Part shown: positions 40,080 to 54,504 of the stretch, in pieces
Layout: every line of letters begins with the position of its first letter
Numbering within the stretch: the stretch's first letter is position 1
Assembly: GCA_963853835.1 (NCBI GenBank)
Contig: OY970832.1
Span: forward strand, 35,620,063 to 35,684,062
DNA length: 64,000 nt
Reading direction: 5' to 3'
Source: Calendula officinalis
Lineage: Eukaryota; Streptophyta; Magnoliopsida; Asterales; Asteraceae
Notes under the pieces: generated by a model
The model's database searches: none
What the model saw: the letters and a program-made list of their open reading frames with translations, nothing else
Told to the model about the DNA's origin: nothing
Program-made: the position numbers and the translations under genes

Positions 40080-41230
40080 TAACCAAGGCCATTGAACCAT
40101 TATAACCACTACATGTCCATAGCTCATATCGATGGCACTTGAACCATTATAACTACTAGCCATGACTAATAGCCTATAGATATCCATTTTAAAAGTAATA
40201 GGTGTCCATTACCCATAACAATTGTCACTTAACCATTATAACCACTAGATGTCCATAAGTGATACTGATGGCCCTTGAACCATTATAACTACTAGCCATC
40301 ACCAATAGCCTATAGATATCCATTTTACAAGTAATAGGTGTTCATAACCCATAGCCATGGTCCTTAAATCATTATAACCACTAGATGTCCATAATTGATA
40401 CTGATGGCCCATGAACCATTATAACTACTAGCCATGTCCAATAGCCTAAAGATATCCATTTTACAAGTAATAGGTGTCCATAACCTATAAGCGTGGTTCT
40501 TGAACCATTATAACCACTAGATGTCCATAACTGATACTGATGGCCCTTCAACCATTATAACTACTAGCCATGACCAATAGCTTCTAGATATCCGATTTAC
40601 AAGTAATAGGTGTCCATAACCCATAACCATGGTCCTTGAACCATTATAACCACAAGATGTCCATAACTGATACCGATGGCCCTTCAACCATTATAACTAC
40701 TAGCCATGACCAATAGCCTATAGATATTCATTTTACAAGTAATAGGTGTCCATAACCCATAACCATGGTTCTTGAACCATTATAACCACTAGATGTCCAT
40801 AACTGATACTGATGGCCCTTGAACCATTATAACTACTAGCCATGACCAATAGCCTATAGATATCTATTTTACAAGTAATAAGTGTCCATAACCCATAACC
40901 ATGGTTCTTGAACCATTATAACCACTAGGTGTCCACAACTGATACTGATGGCCCTTCAACCATTATAACTACTAGCCATGACCAATAGCCTCTAGATATT
41001 CAATTTACAAGTAATATGTGTCGATAACCCATAACCATGGTCGTTGAACCATTATAACCACTAGATGTCCATAACTGAAATTGATGGCCCTTGAACCATA
41101 TAACTAATAGCCATAACCAATAGCCTATAGATATCCATTTTACAAGTAATGGGTGTCCATAACCCATAACCATGGTCCTTGAACCATTATAACCACTAGA
41201 TGTCCATAACAGATATTGATGGCCCTTCAA
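40080..41230. repeat. Satellite 2, diverged transitional monomers
   Basis: About 8.5 monomers with many individual substitutions and no obvious higher-order order. Examples are CAATTGTCACTTAACC near 40220, TATAAGCGTGGTTC near 40490, and the one-base-shorter GAACCATATAACTAATAG near 41095. It separates two blocks with different dominant variants: to the right, GGTTCTTGAAC and CTTCAACC types take over. No gene is seen. Confidence 0.75.
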
Positions 41231-42680
41231 CCATTATAACTACTAGCCATGAACAATAGCCAATAGATATCCATTTTACAAGTAATAGGTGTCCATAACC
41301 CATAACCATGGATCTTGAACGATTATAACCACTAGAAGTCCATAACTGATACTGATGGCCCATGAACCATTATAACTACTAGCCATGACCAATACCTTCT
41401 AGATATCCAATTTACTAGTAATAGGTGTCCATAACCAATAGACATGGTCCTTGAACCATTATAACCACTAGATGTCCATAACTAATACTGATGGCCCATG
41501 AACCATTATAACTACTAGCCATGACCAATAGCCTATAGATATCCATTTTACAAGTAATTGGTGTCCATAACCCATAACCATGGTCCTTGAACCATTATAA
41601 CCACTAGATGACCATAACTGATACTGATGGCCCTTGAACGATTATAACTACTAGCCATGACCAATAGCATATAGATATACATTTTACAAGTAATAGGTGT
41701 CCATAACCCATAACCATGGTTCTGGAACCATTATAACCACTACCATAACTGATACAGATGGCCCTTAAACCATTATAACTACTAGCCATGACCAATAGCC
41801 TATAGATATCGATTTTACAAGTAATAGGTGTCCATAACCCATAACCATGGTCATTGAACCATTATAACCACTAGATGTCCATAACTGATACTGACGGCCC
41901 TTGAACCATTATAACTACTAGCCCTAACCAATAGCCTATAGATATCCATTTTACAAGTAATAGGTGTCCATAACCCATAACCATGGTTCTTGAACCATTA
42001 TAACCACTAAATGTCCATAACTGATACTGATGGCCCTTGAACCATTATAACTACTAGCCATGACCAATAGCCTATAGATATCTATTTTATGAGTAATAGG
42101 TGTTTATAACCCATAACCATGGCCCTTGAACAATTATAACCACTAGATGTCTGTAACTGATACCGATGGCCCTTGAACCATTATAACTACTACCCATGAC
42201 CTATATAGATATCTATTTTACAAGTAATAGGTGTCCATAACCCATAACCATGGTTCTTTAACGATTATAGCCACTAGATGTCCATAACTGATACTGATGG
42301 CCCTTCAACCATTATAACTACTAGCCATGACCAATAGCCTATAGATATCCATTTTACAAGTAATAGGTGTCTATAACCCATAACCATGGTTCTTGAACCA
42401 TTATAACCACTAAATGTCCATAACTGATACTGATGGCCCTTGAACCATTATAACTACTAGCCATGACCAATAGCCTATAGATATCTATTTTACGAGTAAT
42501 AGGTGTTTATAACCCATAACCATGGCCCTTGAACAATTATAACCACTAGATGTCTGTAACTGATACCGATGGCTCTTGAACCATTATAACTACTACCCAT
42601 GACCTATATAGATATCTATTTTACAAGTAATAGGTGTCCATAACCCATAACCATGGTTCCTGAACGATTATAGCCACTAG
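41230..42680. repeat. Segment duplicated at +8896 bp (partner 50126-51575)
   Basis: Rare variants recur at a constant offset: GAACAATAGCCAATAGATAT (41251 and 50147), a monomer shortened to CCACTACCATAACTGATACAG (about 41740 and 50636), CTGACGGCCC (41891 and 50787), and the GAACAATTATAACC monomer (CATGG at 42118 and 51014). The offset is 8896 bp and drops to 8895 after a lost T near 51111. Similarity ends near 42690, where the two copies continue with different monomer types. Confidence 0.85.
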
Positions 42681-45600
42681 ATGTCCATAACTGATACTGA
42701 TGGCCCTTGAACCATTATAACTACTAGCCATGACCAATAGCCTATAGATATATATTTTAGAAGTAATAAGTGTCCATAACCCATAACCATGGTTCTTGAA
42801 CCATTATAACCACTAGATGTCCACAACTGATACTGATGGCCCTTCAACCATTATAACTACTAGCCATGACCAATAGCCTCTAGATATTCAATTTACAAGT
42901 AATATGTGTCGATAACCCATAACCGTGGTCGTTGAACCATTATAACCACTAGATGTCCATAACTGATATTGATGGCCCTTGAACCATTATAACTACTAGC
43001 CATGACCTATATAGATATCTATTTTACAAGTAATAGGTGTCCATAACCCATAACCATGGTTCCTGAACGATTATAGCCACTAGATGTCCATAACTGATAC
43101 TGATGGCCCTTCAACCATTATTACTACTAGCCATGACCAATAGCCTATAGATATCCATTTTACAAGTAATAGGTGTCCATAACCCATAACCATGGTTCTT
43201 GAACCATTATAACCACTAAATGTCCATAACTGATACTGATGGCCCTTGAACCATTATAACTACTAGCCATGACCAATAGCCTATAGATATCTATTTTACG
43301 AGTAATAGGTGTTTATAACCCATAACCATGGCCCTTGAACAATTATAACCACTAGATGTCTGTAACTGATACTGATGGCCCTTGAACCATTATAACTACT
43401 ACCCATGACCTATATAGATATCTATTTTACAAGTAATAGGTGTCCATAACCCATAACCATGGTTCTTGAACGATTTATAGCCACTAGATGTCCATAACTG
43501 ATACTGATGGCCCTTCAACCATTATAACTACTAGCCATGACCAATAGCTTCTAAATATCCGATTTACAAGTAATAGGGGTCCATAACCCATAACCATGGT
43601 CCTTGAACCATTATAACCACAAGATGTCCATAACTGATACTGATGGCCCTTCAACCATTATAACTACTAGCCATGACCAATAGCCTATAGATATATATTT
43701 TAGAAGTAATAAGTGTCCATAACCCATAACCATGGTTCTTGAACCATTATAACCACTAGATGTCCACAACTGATACTGATGGCCCTTCAACCATTATAAC
43801 TACTAGCCATGACCAATAGCCTCTAGATATTCAATTTACAAGTAATAGGTGTCCATAACCCATAACCATGGTTCTTGAACCATTATAACCACTAGATGTC
43901 CATAACTGATACTGATGGCCCTTGAACCATTATAACCACTAGCCATGACCAATAGCCTATAGATATATATTTTAGAAGTAATAAGTGTCCATAACCCATA
44001 ACCATGGTTCTTGAACCATTATAACCACTAGATGTCCACAACTGATACTGATGGCCCTTCAACCATTATAACTACTAGCCATGACCAATAGCTTCTAGAT
44101 ATCCGATTTACAAGTAATAGGGGTCCATAACCCATAACCATGGTCCTTGAACCATTATAACCACAAGATGTCCATAACTGATACTGATGGCCCTTCAACC
44201 ATTATAACTACTAGCCATGACCAATAGCCTATAGATATTCATTTTACAAGTAATAGGTGTCCATAACCCATAACCATGGTTCTTGAACCATTATAACCAC
44301 TAGATGTCCATAACTGATACTGATGGCCCTTGAACCATTATAACTACTAGCCATGACCAATAGCCTATAGATATATATTTTACAAGTAAAAGGTGTCCAT
44401 AACCCATAACCATGGTTCTTGAACCATTATAACCACTAAATGTCCATAACTGATATTGATGGCCCTTGAACCATTATAACTACTACCCATGACCAATAGC
44501 CTATAGATATCTATTTTATGAGTAATAGGTGTTTATAACCCATAACCATGGTTCTTGAACGATTAGAGCCACTAGATGTCCATAACTGATACTGATGGCC
44601 CTTCAACCATTATAACTACTAGCCATGACCAATAGCCTATAGATATCCATTTTACAAGTAATAGGTGTCTATAACCCATAACCATGGTTCTTGAACCATT
44701 ATAATCACTAAATGTCCATAACTGATACTGAAGGCCCTTGAACCATTATAACTACTAGCCATGACCAATAGCCTATAGATATCTATTTTACGAGTAATAG
44801 GTGTTTATAACACATAACCATGGCCCTTGAACAATTATAACCACTAGATGTCTGTAACTGATATTGATGGCCCTTGAACCATTATAACTACTACCCATGA
44901 CCTATATAGATATCTATTTTACAAGTAATAGGTGTCCATAACCCAATAACCATGGTTCTTGAACGATTTATAGCCACTAGATGTCCATAACTGATACTGA
45001 TGGCCCTTCAACCATTATAACTACTAGCCATGACCAATAGCTTCTAGATATCCGATTTACAAGTAATAGGGGTCCATAACCCATAACCATGGTCCTTGAA
45101 CCATTATAACCACAAGATGTCCATAACTGATACTGATGGCCCTTCAACCATTATAACTACTAGCCATGACCACTAGCCTATAGATATATATTTTAGAAGT
45201 AATAAGTGTCCATAACCCATAACCATGGTTCTTGAACCATTATAACCACTAGATGTCCACAACTGATACTGATGGCCCTTCAACCATTATAACTACTAGC
45301 CATGACCAATAGCCTATAGATATATATTTTAGAAGTAATAAGTGTCCATAACCCATAACCATGGTTCTTGAACCATTATAACCACTAGATGTCCACAACT
45401 GATACTGATGGCCCTTCAACCATTATAACTACTAGCCATGACCAATAGCCTCTAGATATTCAATTTACAAGTAATATGTGTCGATAACCCATAACCGTGG
45501 TCGTTGAACCATTATAACCACTAGATGTCCATAACTGATATTGATGGCCCTTGAACCATTATAACTACTAGCCATGACCAATAGCCTATAGATATCCATT

Positions 45601-47387
45601 TTACAAGTAAAAGGTGTCCATAACCCATAACCATGGTTCTTGAACCATTATAACCACTAAATGTCCATAACTGATACTGATGGCCCTTGAACCATTATAA
45701 CTACTAGCCATGACCAATCTAGCCTATAGATATCTATTTTATGAGTAATAGGTGTTTATAACCCATAACCATGGCCCTTGAACAATTATAACCACTAGAT
45801 GTCTGTAACTGATACTGATGGCCCTTGAACCATTATAACTACTACCCATGACCTATATAGATATCTATTTTACAAGTAATAGGTGTCCATAACCCATAAC
45901 CATGGTTCTTGAATGATTATAGCCACTAGATGTCCATAACTGATACTGATGGCCCTTCAACCATTATAACTACTAGCCATGACCAATAGCCTATAGATAT
46001 CCATTTTACAAGTAATAGGTGTCTATAACCCATAACCATGGTTCTTGAACCATTATAACCACTAAATGTCCATAACTGATACTGATGGCCCTTGAACCAT
46101 TATAACTACTAGCCATGACCAATAGCCTATAGATATCTATTTTACGAGTAATAGGTGTTTATAACCCATAATCATGGCCCTTGAACAATTATAACCACTA
46201 GATGTCTGTAACTGATACCGATGGCCCTTGAACCATTATAACTATTACCCATGACCTATATAGATATCTATTTTACAAGTAATAGGTGTCCATAACCCAT
46301 AACCATGGTTCCTGAACGATTATAGCCACTAGATGTCCATAACTGATACTGATGGCCCTTCAACCATTATTACTACTAGCCATGACCAATAGCCTATAGA
46401 TATCCATTTTACAAGTAATAGGTGTCCATAACCCATAACCATGGTTCTTGAACCATTATAACCACTAAATGTCCATAACTGATACTGATGGCCCTTGAAT
46501 CATTATAACTACTAGCCATGACCAATAGCCTATAGATATCTATTTTACGAGTAATAGGTGTTTATAACCCATAACCATGGCCCTTGAACAATTATAACCA
46601 CTAGATGTCTGTAACTGATACTGATGGCCCTTGAACCATTATAACTACTACCCATGACCTATATAGATATCTATTTTACAAGTAATAGGTGTCCATAACC
46701 CATAACCATGGTTCTTGAACGATTTATAGCCACTAGATGTCCATAACTGATACTGATGGCCCTTCAACCATTATAACTACTAGCCATGACCAATAGCTTC
46801 TAGATATCCAATTTACAAGTAATAGGGGTCCATAACCCATAACCATGGTCCTTGAACCATTATAACCACAAGATGTCCATAACTGATACTGATGGCCCTT
46901 CAACCATTATAACTACTAGCCATGACCAATAGCCTATAGATATTCATTTTACAAGTAATAGGTGTCCGTAACCCATAACCATGGTTCTTGAACCATTATA
47001 ACCACTATATGTCCATAACTGATACTGATGGCCCTTGAACCATTATAACTACTAGCCATGACCAATAGCCTATAGATATATATTTTAGAAGTAATAAGTG
47101 TCCATAACCCATAACCATGGTTCTTGAACCATTATAACCACTAGATGTCCACAACTGATACTGATGGCCCTTCAACCATTATAACTACTAGCCATGACCA
47201 ATAGCCTCTAGATATTCAATTTACAAGTAATATGTGTCGATAACCCATAACCGTGGTCGTTGAACCATTATAACCACTAGATGTCCATAACTGATATTGA
47301 TGGCCCTTGAACCATTATAACTACTAGCCATGACCAATAGCCTATAGATATCCATTTTACAAGTAAAAGGTGTCCATAACCCATAAC

Positions 47388-47410
47388 CATGGTTCATAAC
47401 CCATAGCCTC
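47388..47410. other. Out-of-register breakpoint within satellite 2
   Basis: The normal run ...CCATAACCATGGTTCTTGAACC is broken after GGTTC and continues ATAACCCATAGCCTCTAG. This jumps into the middle of a B subunit and leaves out the rest of an A subunit. The next monomers return to normal length in a new phase. It is one of few places where the 136-bp register is lost, so it marks an illegitimate join rather than unequal crossing-over. Confidence 0.75.
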
Positions 47411-49615
47411 TAGATATTCAATTTACAAGTAATATTTGTCGATAACCCATAACCGTGGTCGTTGAACCATTATAACCACTAAATGTCCATAACTGATACT
47501 GATGGCCCTTGAACCATTATAACTACTAGCCATGACCAATCTAGCCTATAGATATCTATTTTATGAGTAATAGGTGTTTATAACCCATAACCATGGCCCG
47601 TGAACAATTATAACCACTAGATGTCTGTAACTGATACCGATGGCCCTTGAACCATTATAACTACTACCCATGACCTATATAGATATCTATTTTACAAGTA
47701 ATAGGTGTCCATAACCCATAACCATGGTTCTTAAACGATTATAGCCACTAGATGTCCATAACTGATACTGATGGCCCTTCAACCATTATAACTACTAGCC
47801 ATGACCAATAGCCTATAGATATCCATTTTACAAGTAATAGGTGTCTATAACCCATAACCATGGTTCTTGAACCATTATAACCACTAAATGTCCATAACTG
47901 ATACTGATGGCCCTTGAACCATTATAACTACTAGCCATGACCAATAGCCTATAGATATATATTTTACGAGTAATAGGTGTTTATAACCCATAACCATGGC
48001 CCTTGAACAATTATAACCACTAGATGTCTGTAACTGATACCGATGGCCCTTGAACCATTATAACTACTACCCATGACCTATATAGATATCTATTTTACAA
48101 GTAATAGGTGTCCATAACCCATAACCATGGTTCCTGAACGATTATAGCCACTAGATGTCCATAACTGATACTGATGGCCCTTCAACCATTATTACTACTA
48201 GCCATGACCAATAGCCTATAGATATCCATTTTACAAGTAATAGGTGTCCATAACACATAACCATGGTTCTTGAACCATTATAACCACTAAATGTCCATAA
48301 CGGATACTGATGGCCCTTGAACCATTATAACTACTAGCCATGACCAATAGCCTATAGATATCTATTTTACGAGTAATAGGTGTTTATAACCCATAACCAT
48401 GGCCCTTGAACAATTATAACCACTAGATGTCTGTAACTGATACTGATGGCCCTTGAACCATTATAACTACTACCCATGACCTATATAGATATCTATTTTA
48501 CAAGTAATAGGTGTCCATAACCCATAACCATGGTTCTTGAACGATTTATAGCCACTAGATGTCCATAACTGATACTGATGGCCCTTCAACCATTATAACT
48601 ACTAGCCATGACCAATAGCTTCTAGATATCCGATTTACAAGTAATAGGGGTCCATAACCCATAACCATGGTCCTTGAACCATTATAACCACAAGATGTCC
48701 ATAACTGATACTGATGGCCCTTCAACCATTATAACTACTAGCCATGACCAATAGCCTATAGATATATATTTTAGAAGTAATAAGTGTCCATAACCCATAA
48801 CCATGGTTCTTGAACCATTATAACCAATAGATGTCCACAACTGATACTGATGGCCCTTCAACCATTATAACTACTAGCCATGACCAATAGCCTCTAGATA
48901 TTCAATTTACAAGTAATATGTGTCGATAACCCATAACCATGGTCGTTGAACCATTATAACCACTAGATGTCCATAACTGATACTGATGGCCCTTGAACCA
49001 TTATAACTACTAGCCATATCCAATAGCCTATAGATATCCATTTTACAAGTAAAAGGTGTCCATAACCCATAACCATGGTCCTTGAACCATTATAGCCAAT
49101 AGATGTCCATAACTGATACTGATGGCCCTTGAACCATTACAACTACTAGCCATGACCAATAGCCTATAGATATTCATTTTACAAGTAATAGGTGTCCATA
49201 ATCTATAACCATGGCCCTTGAACCATTATAACCAATAGACGTCCATAACTCATACCGATGGTCCTTGAACCATTACAACTACTAGCCATGACCAATAGCC
49301 TATAGATATGCATTTTACAAGTAATAGGTGTCCATAATCTATAACCATGGCCCTTGAACCATTATAACCAATAGATGTCCATACCTCATACCGATGGCCC
49401 TTGAACCATTACAACTACTAGCCATGACCTATATAGATATCTATTTTACAAGTAATAGGTGTCCATAACCCATAACCATGGTTCTTGAACGATTATAGCC
49501 ACTAGATGTCCATAACTGATACTGATGGCCCTTCAACCATTATAACTACTAGCCATGACCAATAGCCTATAGATATCCATTTTACAAGTAATAGGTGTCC
49601 ATAACCCATAACCAT

Positions 49616-49797
49616 GGCCTTAGAACCAATATAACCAGTAGATGTCCATAACTCATACCGATGGCCCTTGAACTATTATACCACTAGATGTGCATAACTC
49701 ATACCGATGGCCCTTGAACCATTATAACTACTAGCCATGACCAATAGCGTATAGATGGCCGTTTTTCAAGTAATAGGTGTCCCTAACACATACCCAT
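49616..49797. repeat. A-A-B variant monomer (182 bp)
   Basis: Two A-type subunits (47 and 46 bp: GGCCTTAGAACCAATATAAC..., then GGCCCTTGAACTATTATACC...) precede one B subunit, in place of the usual A-B. The B subunit is also unusual, with GCGTATAGATGGCCGTTTTT. The same trimer is present at 54390-54571, 57005-57186, 59620-59801 and 62235-62416. It shows that subunit A can behave as an independent repeat. Confidence 0.85.
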
Positions 49798-50125
49798 GAC
49801 CCTTGAACCATTATAACCACTAGATGTCCATAACTCATACCGATTGCCCTTGAACCATTATAACTACTAGCCATGACCAATAGCCTATAGATATCCATTT
49901 TACAAGTAATAGGTGTCCATAATCTATAACCATGGCCCTTGAACCATTATAACCAATAGATGTCCATACCTCATACCGATGGCCCTTGAACCATTTCAAC
50001 TACTAGCCATGACCAATAGCCTATAGATATCCATTTTACAAGTAATAGGTGTCCATAACCCATAACCATGGTTCTTGAACCATTATAACCACTAGCTGTC
50101 AATAACTGATACTGATGGCCCTTGA

Positions 50126-51575
50126 ACCATTATAACTACTAGCCATGAACAATAGCCAATAGATATCCATTTTACAAGTAATAGGTGTCCATAACCCATA
50201 ACCATGGATCTTGAACGATTATAACCACTAGAAGTCCATAACTGATACTGATGGCCCATGAACCATTATAACTACTAGCCATGACCAATACCTTCTAGAT
50301 ATCCAATTTACAAGTAATAGGTGTCCATAACCAATAGACATGGTCCTTGAACCATTATAACCACTAGATGTCCATAACTAATACTGATGGCCCATGAACC
50401 ATTATAACTACTAGCCATGACCAATAGCCTATAGATATCCATTTTACAAGTAATTGGTGTCCATAACCCATAACCATGGTCCTTGAACCATTATAACCAC
50501 TAGATGTCCATAACTGATACTGATGGCCCTTGAATGATTATAACTAATAGCCATGACCAATAGCATATAGATATACATTTTACAAGTAATAGGTGTCCAT
50601 AACCCATAACCATGGTTCTGGAACCATTATAACCACTACCATAACTGATACAGATGGCCCTTAAACCATTATAACTACTAGCCATGACCGATAGTCTATA
50701 GATATCGATTTTACAAGTAATAGGTGTCCATAACCCATAACCATGGTCCTTGAACCATTATAACCACTAGATGTCCATAACTGATACTGACGGCCCTTGA
50801 ACCATTATAACTACTAGCCCTAACCAATAGCCTATAGATATCCATTTTACAAGTAATAGGTGTCCATAACCCATAACCATGGTTCTTGAACCATTATAAC
50901 CACTAAATGTCCATAACTGATACTGATGGCCCTTGAACCATTATAACTACTAGCCATGACCAATAGCCTATAGATATCTATTTTATGAGTAATAGGTGTT
51001 TATAACCCATAACCATGGCCCATGAACAATTATAACCACTAGATGTCTGTAACTGATACCGATGGCCCTTGAACCATTATAACTACTACCCATGACCTAT
51101 ATAGATATCTATTTACAAGTAATAGGTGTCCATAACCCATAACCATGGTTCTTGAACGATTATAGCCACTAGATGTCCATAACTGATACTGATGGCCCTT
51201 CAACCATTATAACTACTAGCCATGACCAATAGCCTATAGATATCCATTTTACAAGTAATAGGTGTCTATAACCCATAACCATGGTTCTTGAACCATTATA
51301 ACCACTAAATGTCCATAACTGATACTGATGGCCCTTGAACCATTATAACTACTAGCCATGACCAATAGCCTATAGATATCTATTTTACGAGTAATAGGTG
51401 TTTATAACACATAACCATGGCCCTTGAACAATTATAACCACTAGATGTCTGTAACTGATACCGATGGCCCTTGAACCATTATAACTACTACCCATGACCT
51501 ATATAGATATCTATTTTACAAGTAATAGGTGTCCATAACCCATAACCATGGTTCCTCAACGATTATAGCCACTAG
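50126..51575. repeat. Partner copy of the 8896-bp-offset duplication
   Basis: Matches 41230-42680 in monomer order and in rare variants, with scattered differences (for example GGCCCATGAAC at 51015 where the partner has GGCCCTTGAAC). Confidence 0.83.
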
Positions 51576-54504
51576 ATGTCCATAACTGATACTGATGGCC
51601 CTTCAACCATTATTACTACTAGCCATGACCAATAGCCTATAGATATCCATTTTACAAGTAATAGGTGTCCATAACCCATAACCATGGTTCTTGAACCATT
51701 ATAACCACTAAATGTCCATAACTGATACTGATGGCCCTTGAATCATTATAACTACTAGCCATGACCAATAGCCTATAGATATCTATTTTATGAGTAATAG
51801 GTGTTTATAACCCATAACCATGGCCCTTGAACAATTATAACCACTAGATGTCTGTAACTGATACTGATGGCCCTTGAACCATTATAACTACTACCCATGA
51901 CCTATATAGATATCTATTTTACAAGTAATAGGTGTCCATAACCCATAACCATGGTTCTTGAACGATTTATAGCCACTAGATGTCCATAACTGATACTGAT
52001 GGCCCTTCAACCATTATAACTACTAGCCATGACCAATAGCTTCTAGATATCCAATTTACAAGTAATAGGGGTCCATAACCCATGACCATGGTCCTTGAAC
52101 CATTATAACCACAAGATGACCATAACTGATACTGATGGCCCTTCAACCATTATAACTACTAGCCATGACCAATAGCCTATAGATATTCATTTTACAAGTA
52201 ATAGGTGTCCGTAACCCATAACCATGGTTCTTGAACCATTATAACCACTAGATGTCCATAACTGATACTGATGGCCCTTGAACCATTATAACTACTAGCC
52301 ATGACCAATAGCCTATAGATATATATTTTAGAAGTAATAAGTGTCCATAACCCATAACCATGGTTCTTGAACCATTATAACCACTAGATGTCCACAACTG
52401 ATACTGATGGCCCTTCAACCATTATAACTACTAGCCATGACCAATAGCCTCTAGATATTCAATTTACAAGTAATATGTGTCGATAACCCATAACCGTGGT
52501 CGTTGAACCATTATAACCACTAGATGTCCATAACTGATATTGATGGCCCTTGATCCATTATAACTACTAGCCATGACCAATAGTCTATAGATATCCATTT
52601 TACAAGTAAAAGGTGTCCATAACCCATAACCATGGTTCTTGAACCATTATAACCACTAAATGTCCATAACTGATACTGATGGCCCTTGAACCATTATAAC
52701 TACTAGCCATGACCAATCTAGCCTATAGATATCTATTTTATGAGTAATAGGTGTTTATAACCCATAACCATGGCCCTTGAACAATTATAACCACTAGATG
52801 TCTGTAACTGATACCGATGGCCCTTGAACCATTATAACTACTACCCATGACCTATATAGATATCTATTTTACAAGTAATAGGTGTCCATAACCCATAACC
52901 ATGGTTCTTGAACGATTATAGCCACTAGATGTCCATAACTGATACTGATGGCCCTTCAACCATTATAACTACTAGCCATGACCAATAGCCTATAGATATC
53001 CATTTTACAAGTAATAGGTGTCTATAACCCATAACCATGGTTCTTGAACCATTATAACCACTAAATGTCCATAACTGATACTGATGGCCCTTGAACCATT
53101 ATAACTACTAGCCATGACCAATAGCCTATAGATATCTATTTTACGAGTAATAGGTGTTTATAACCCATAACCATGGCCCTTGAACAATTATAACCACTAG
53201 ATGTCTGTAACTGATACTGATGGCCCTTGAACCATTATAACTACTACCCATGACCTATATAGATATCTATTTTACAAGTAATAGGTGTCCATAACCCATA
53301 ACCATGGTTCTTGAACGATTTATAGCCACTAGATGTCCATAACTGATACTGATGGCCCTTCAACCATTATAACTACTAGCCATGACCAATAGCTTCTAGA
53401 TATCCGATTTACAAGTAATAGGGGTCCATAACCCATAACCATGGTCCTTGAACCATTATAACCACAAGATGTCCATAACTGATACTGATGGCCCTTCAAC
53501 CATTATAACTACTAGCCATGACCAATAGCCTATAGATATTCATTTTACAAGTAATAGGTGTCCATAACCCATAACCATGGTTCTTGAACCATTATAACCA
53601 CTAGATGTCCATTACTGATATTGATGGCCCTTGAACCATTATAACTACTAGCCATGACCAATAGCCTATAGATATCCATTTTACAAGTAATGGGTGTCCA
53701 TAACCCATAACCATGGTCCTTGAACCATTATAACCACTAGATGTCCATAACTGATACTGATGGCCCTTGAACCATTATAACTACTAGCCATATCCAATAG
53801 CCTATAGATATCCATTTTACAAGTAAAAGGTGTCCATAACCCATAACCATGGTCCTTGAACCATTATAGCCAATAGATGTCCATAACTGATACTGATGGC
53901 CCTTGAACCATTACAACTACTAGCCATGACCAATAGCCAATAGATATTCATTTTACAAGTAATAGGTGTCCATAATCTATAACCATGGCCCTTGAACCAT
54001 TATAACCAATAGACGTCCATAACTCATACCAATGGTCCTTGAACCATTACAACTACTAGCCATGACCAATAGCCTATAGATATGCATTTTACAAGTAATA
54101 GGTGTCCATAATCTATAACCATGGCCCTTGAACCATTATAACCAATAGATGTCCATACCTCATACCGATGGCCCTTGAACCATTACAACTACTAGCCATG
54201 ACCTATATAGATATCTATTTTACAAGTAATAGGTGTCCATAACCCATAACCATGGTTCTTGAACGATTATAGCCACTAGATGTCCATAACTGATACTGAT
54301 GGCCCTTCAACCATTATAACTACTAGCCATGACCAATAGCCTATAGATATCCATTTTACAAGTAATAGGTGTCCATAACCCATAACCATGGCCTTAGAAC
54401 CAATATAACCAGTAGATGTCCATAACTCATACCGATGGCCCTTGAACTATTATACCACTAGATGTGCATAACTCATACCGATGGCCCTTGAACCATTATA
54501 ACTA

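Larger units (their letters stand above)
28000..40080. repeat. Satellite 2, mosaic block with recent segmental duplications
   Basis: About 89 monomers, no gene. The variant TGCATTTTACAAATAATAGG recurs at 31076, 34201, 35561, 36513 and 39367. Offsets include 1360 bp (10 monomers) and 952 bp (7 monomers). The CATGCATG landmark monomer reappears at about 29785, 33180 and 38346. Much of 28300-30150 resembles 17080-19330, so the 1.9-kb HOR block looks as if it expanded inside an older, continuous arrangement. Confidence 0.85.
41230..53600. repeat. Satellite 2, shuffled block with GGTTC/CTTCAACC monomer types
   Basis: About 91 monomers, no gene. Typical variants are TACCCATGACCTATATAGATAT (a B subunit 5 bp shorter than usual), GAACGATTATAGCC, the one-base-longer CGATTTATAGCC (43471, 44964, 46720, 48542, 51963, 53316), and ATATATTTTAGAAGTAATAAG. 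The short-B type often recurs at about 402-406 bp, a trimer of two 136-bp monomers and one of about 131 bp (for example 42121 and 42527). The CGATTTATAGCC spacings (1493, 1756, 1822, 3421, 1353 bp) are irregular, showing reshuffling of the same monomer set that forms the regular HOR to the right. Confidence 0.85.
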
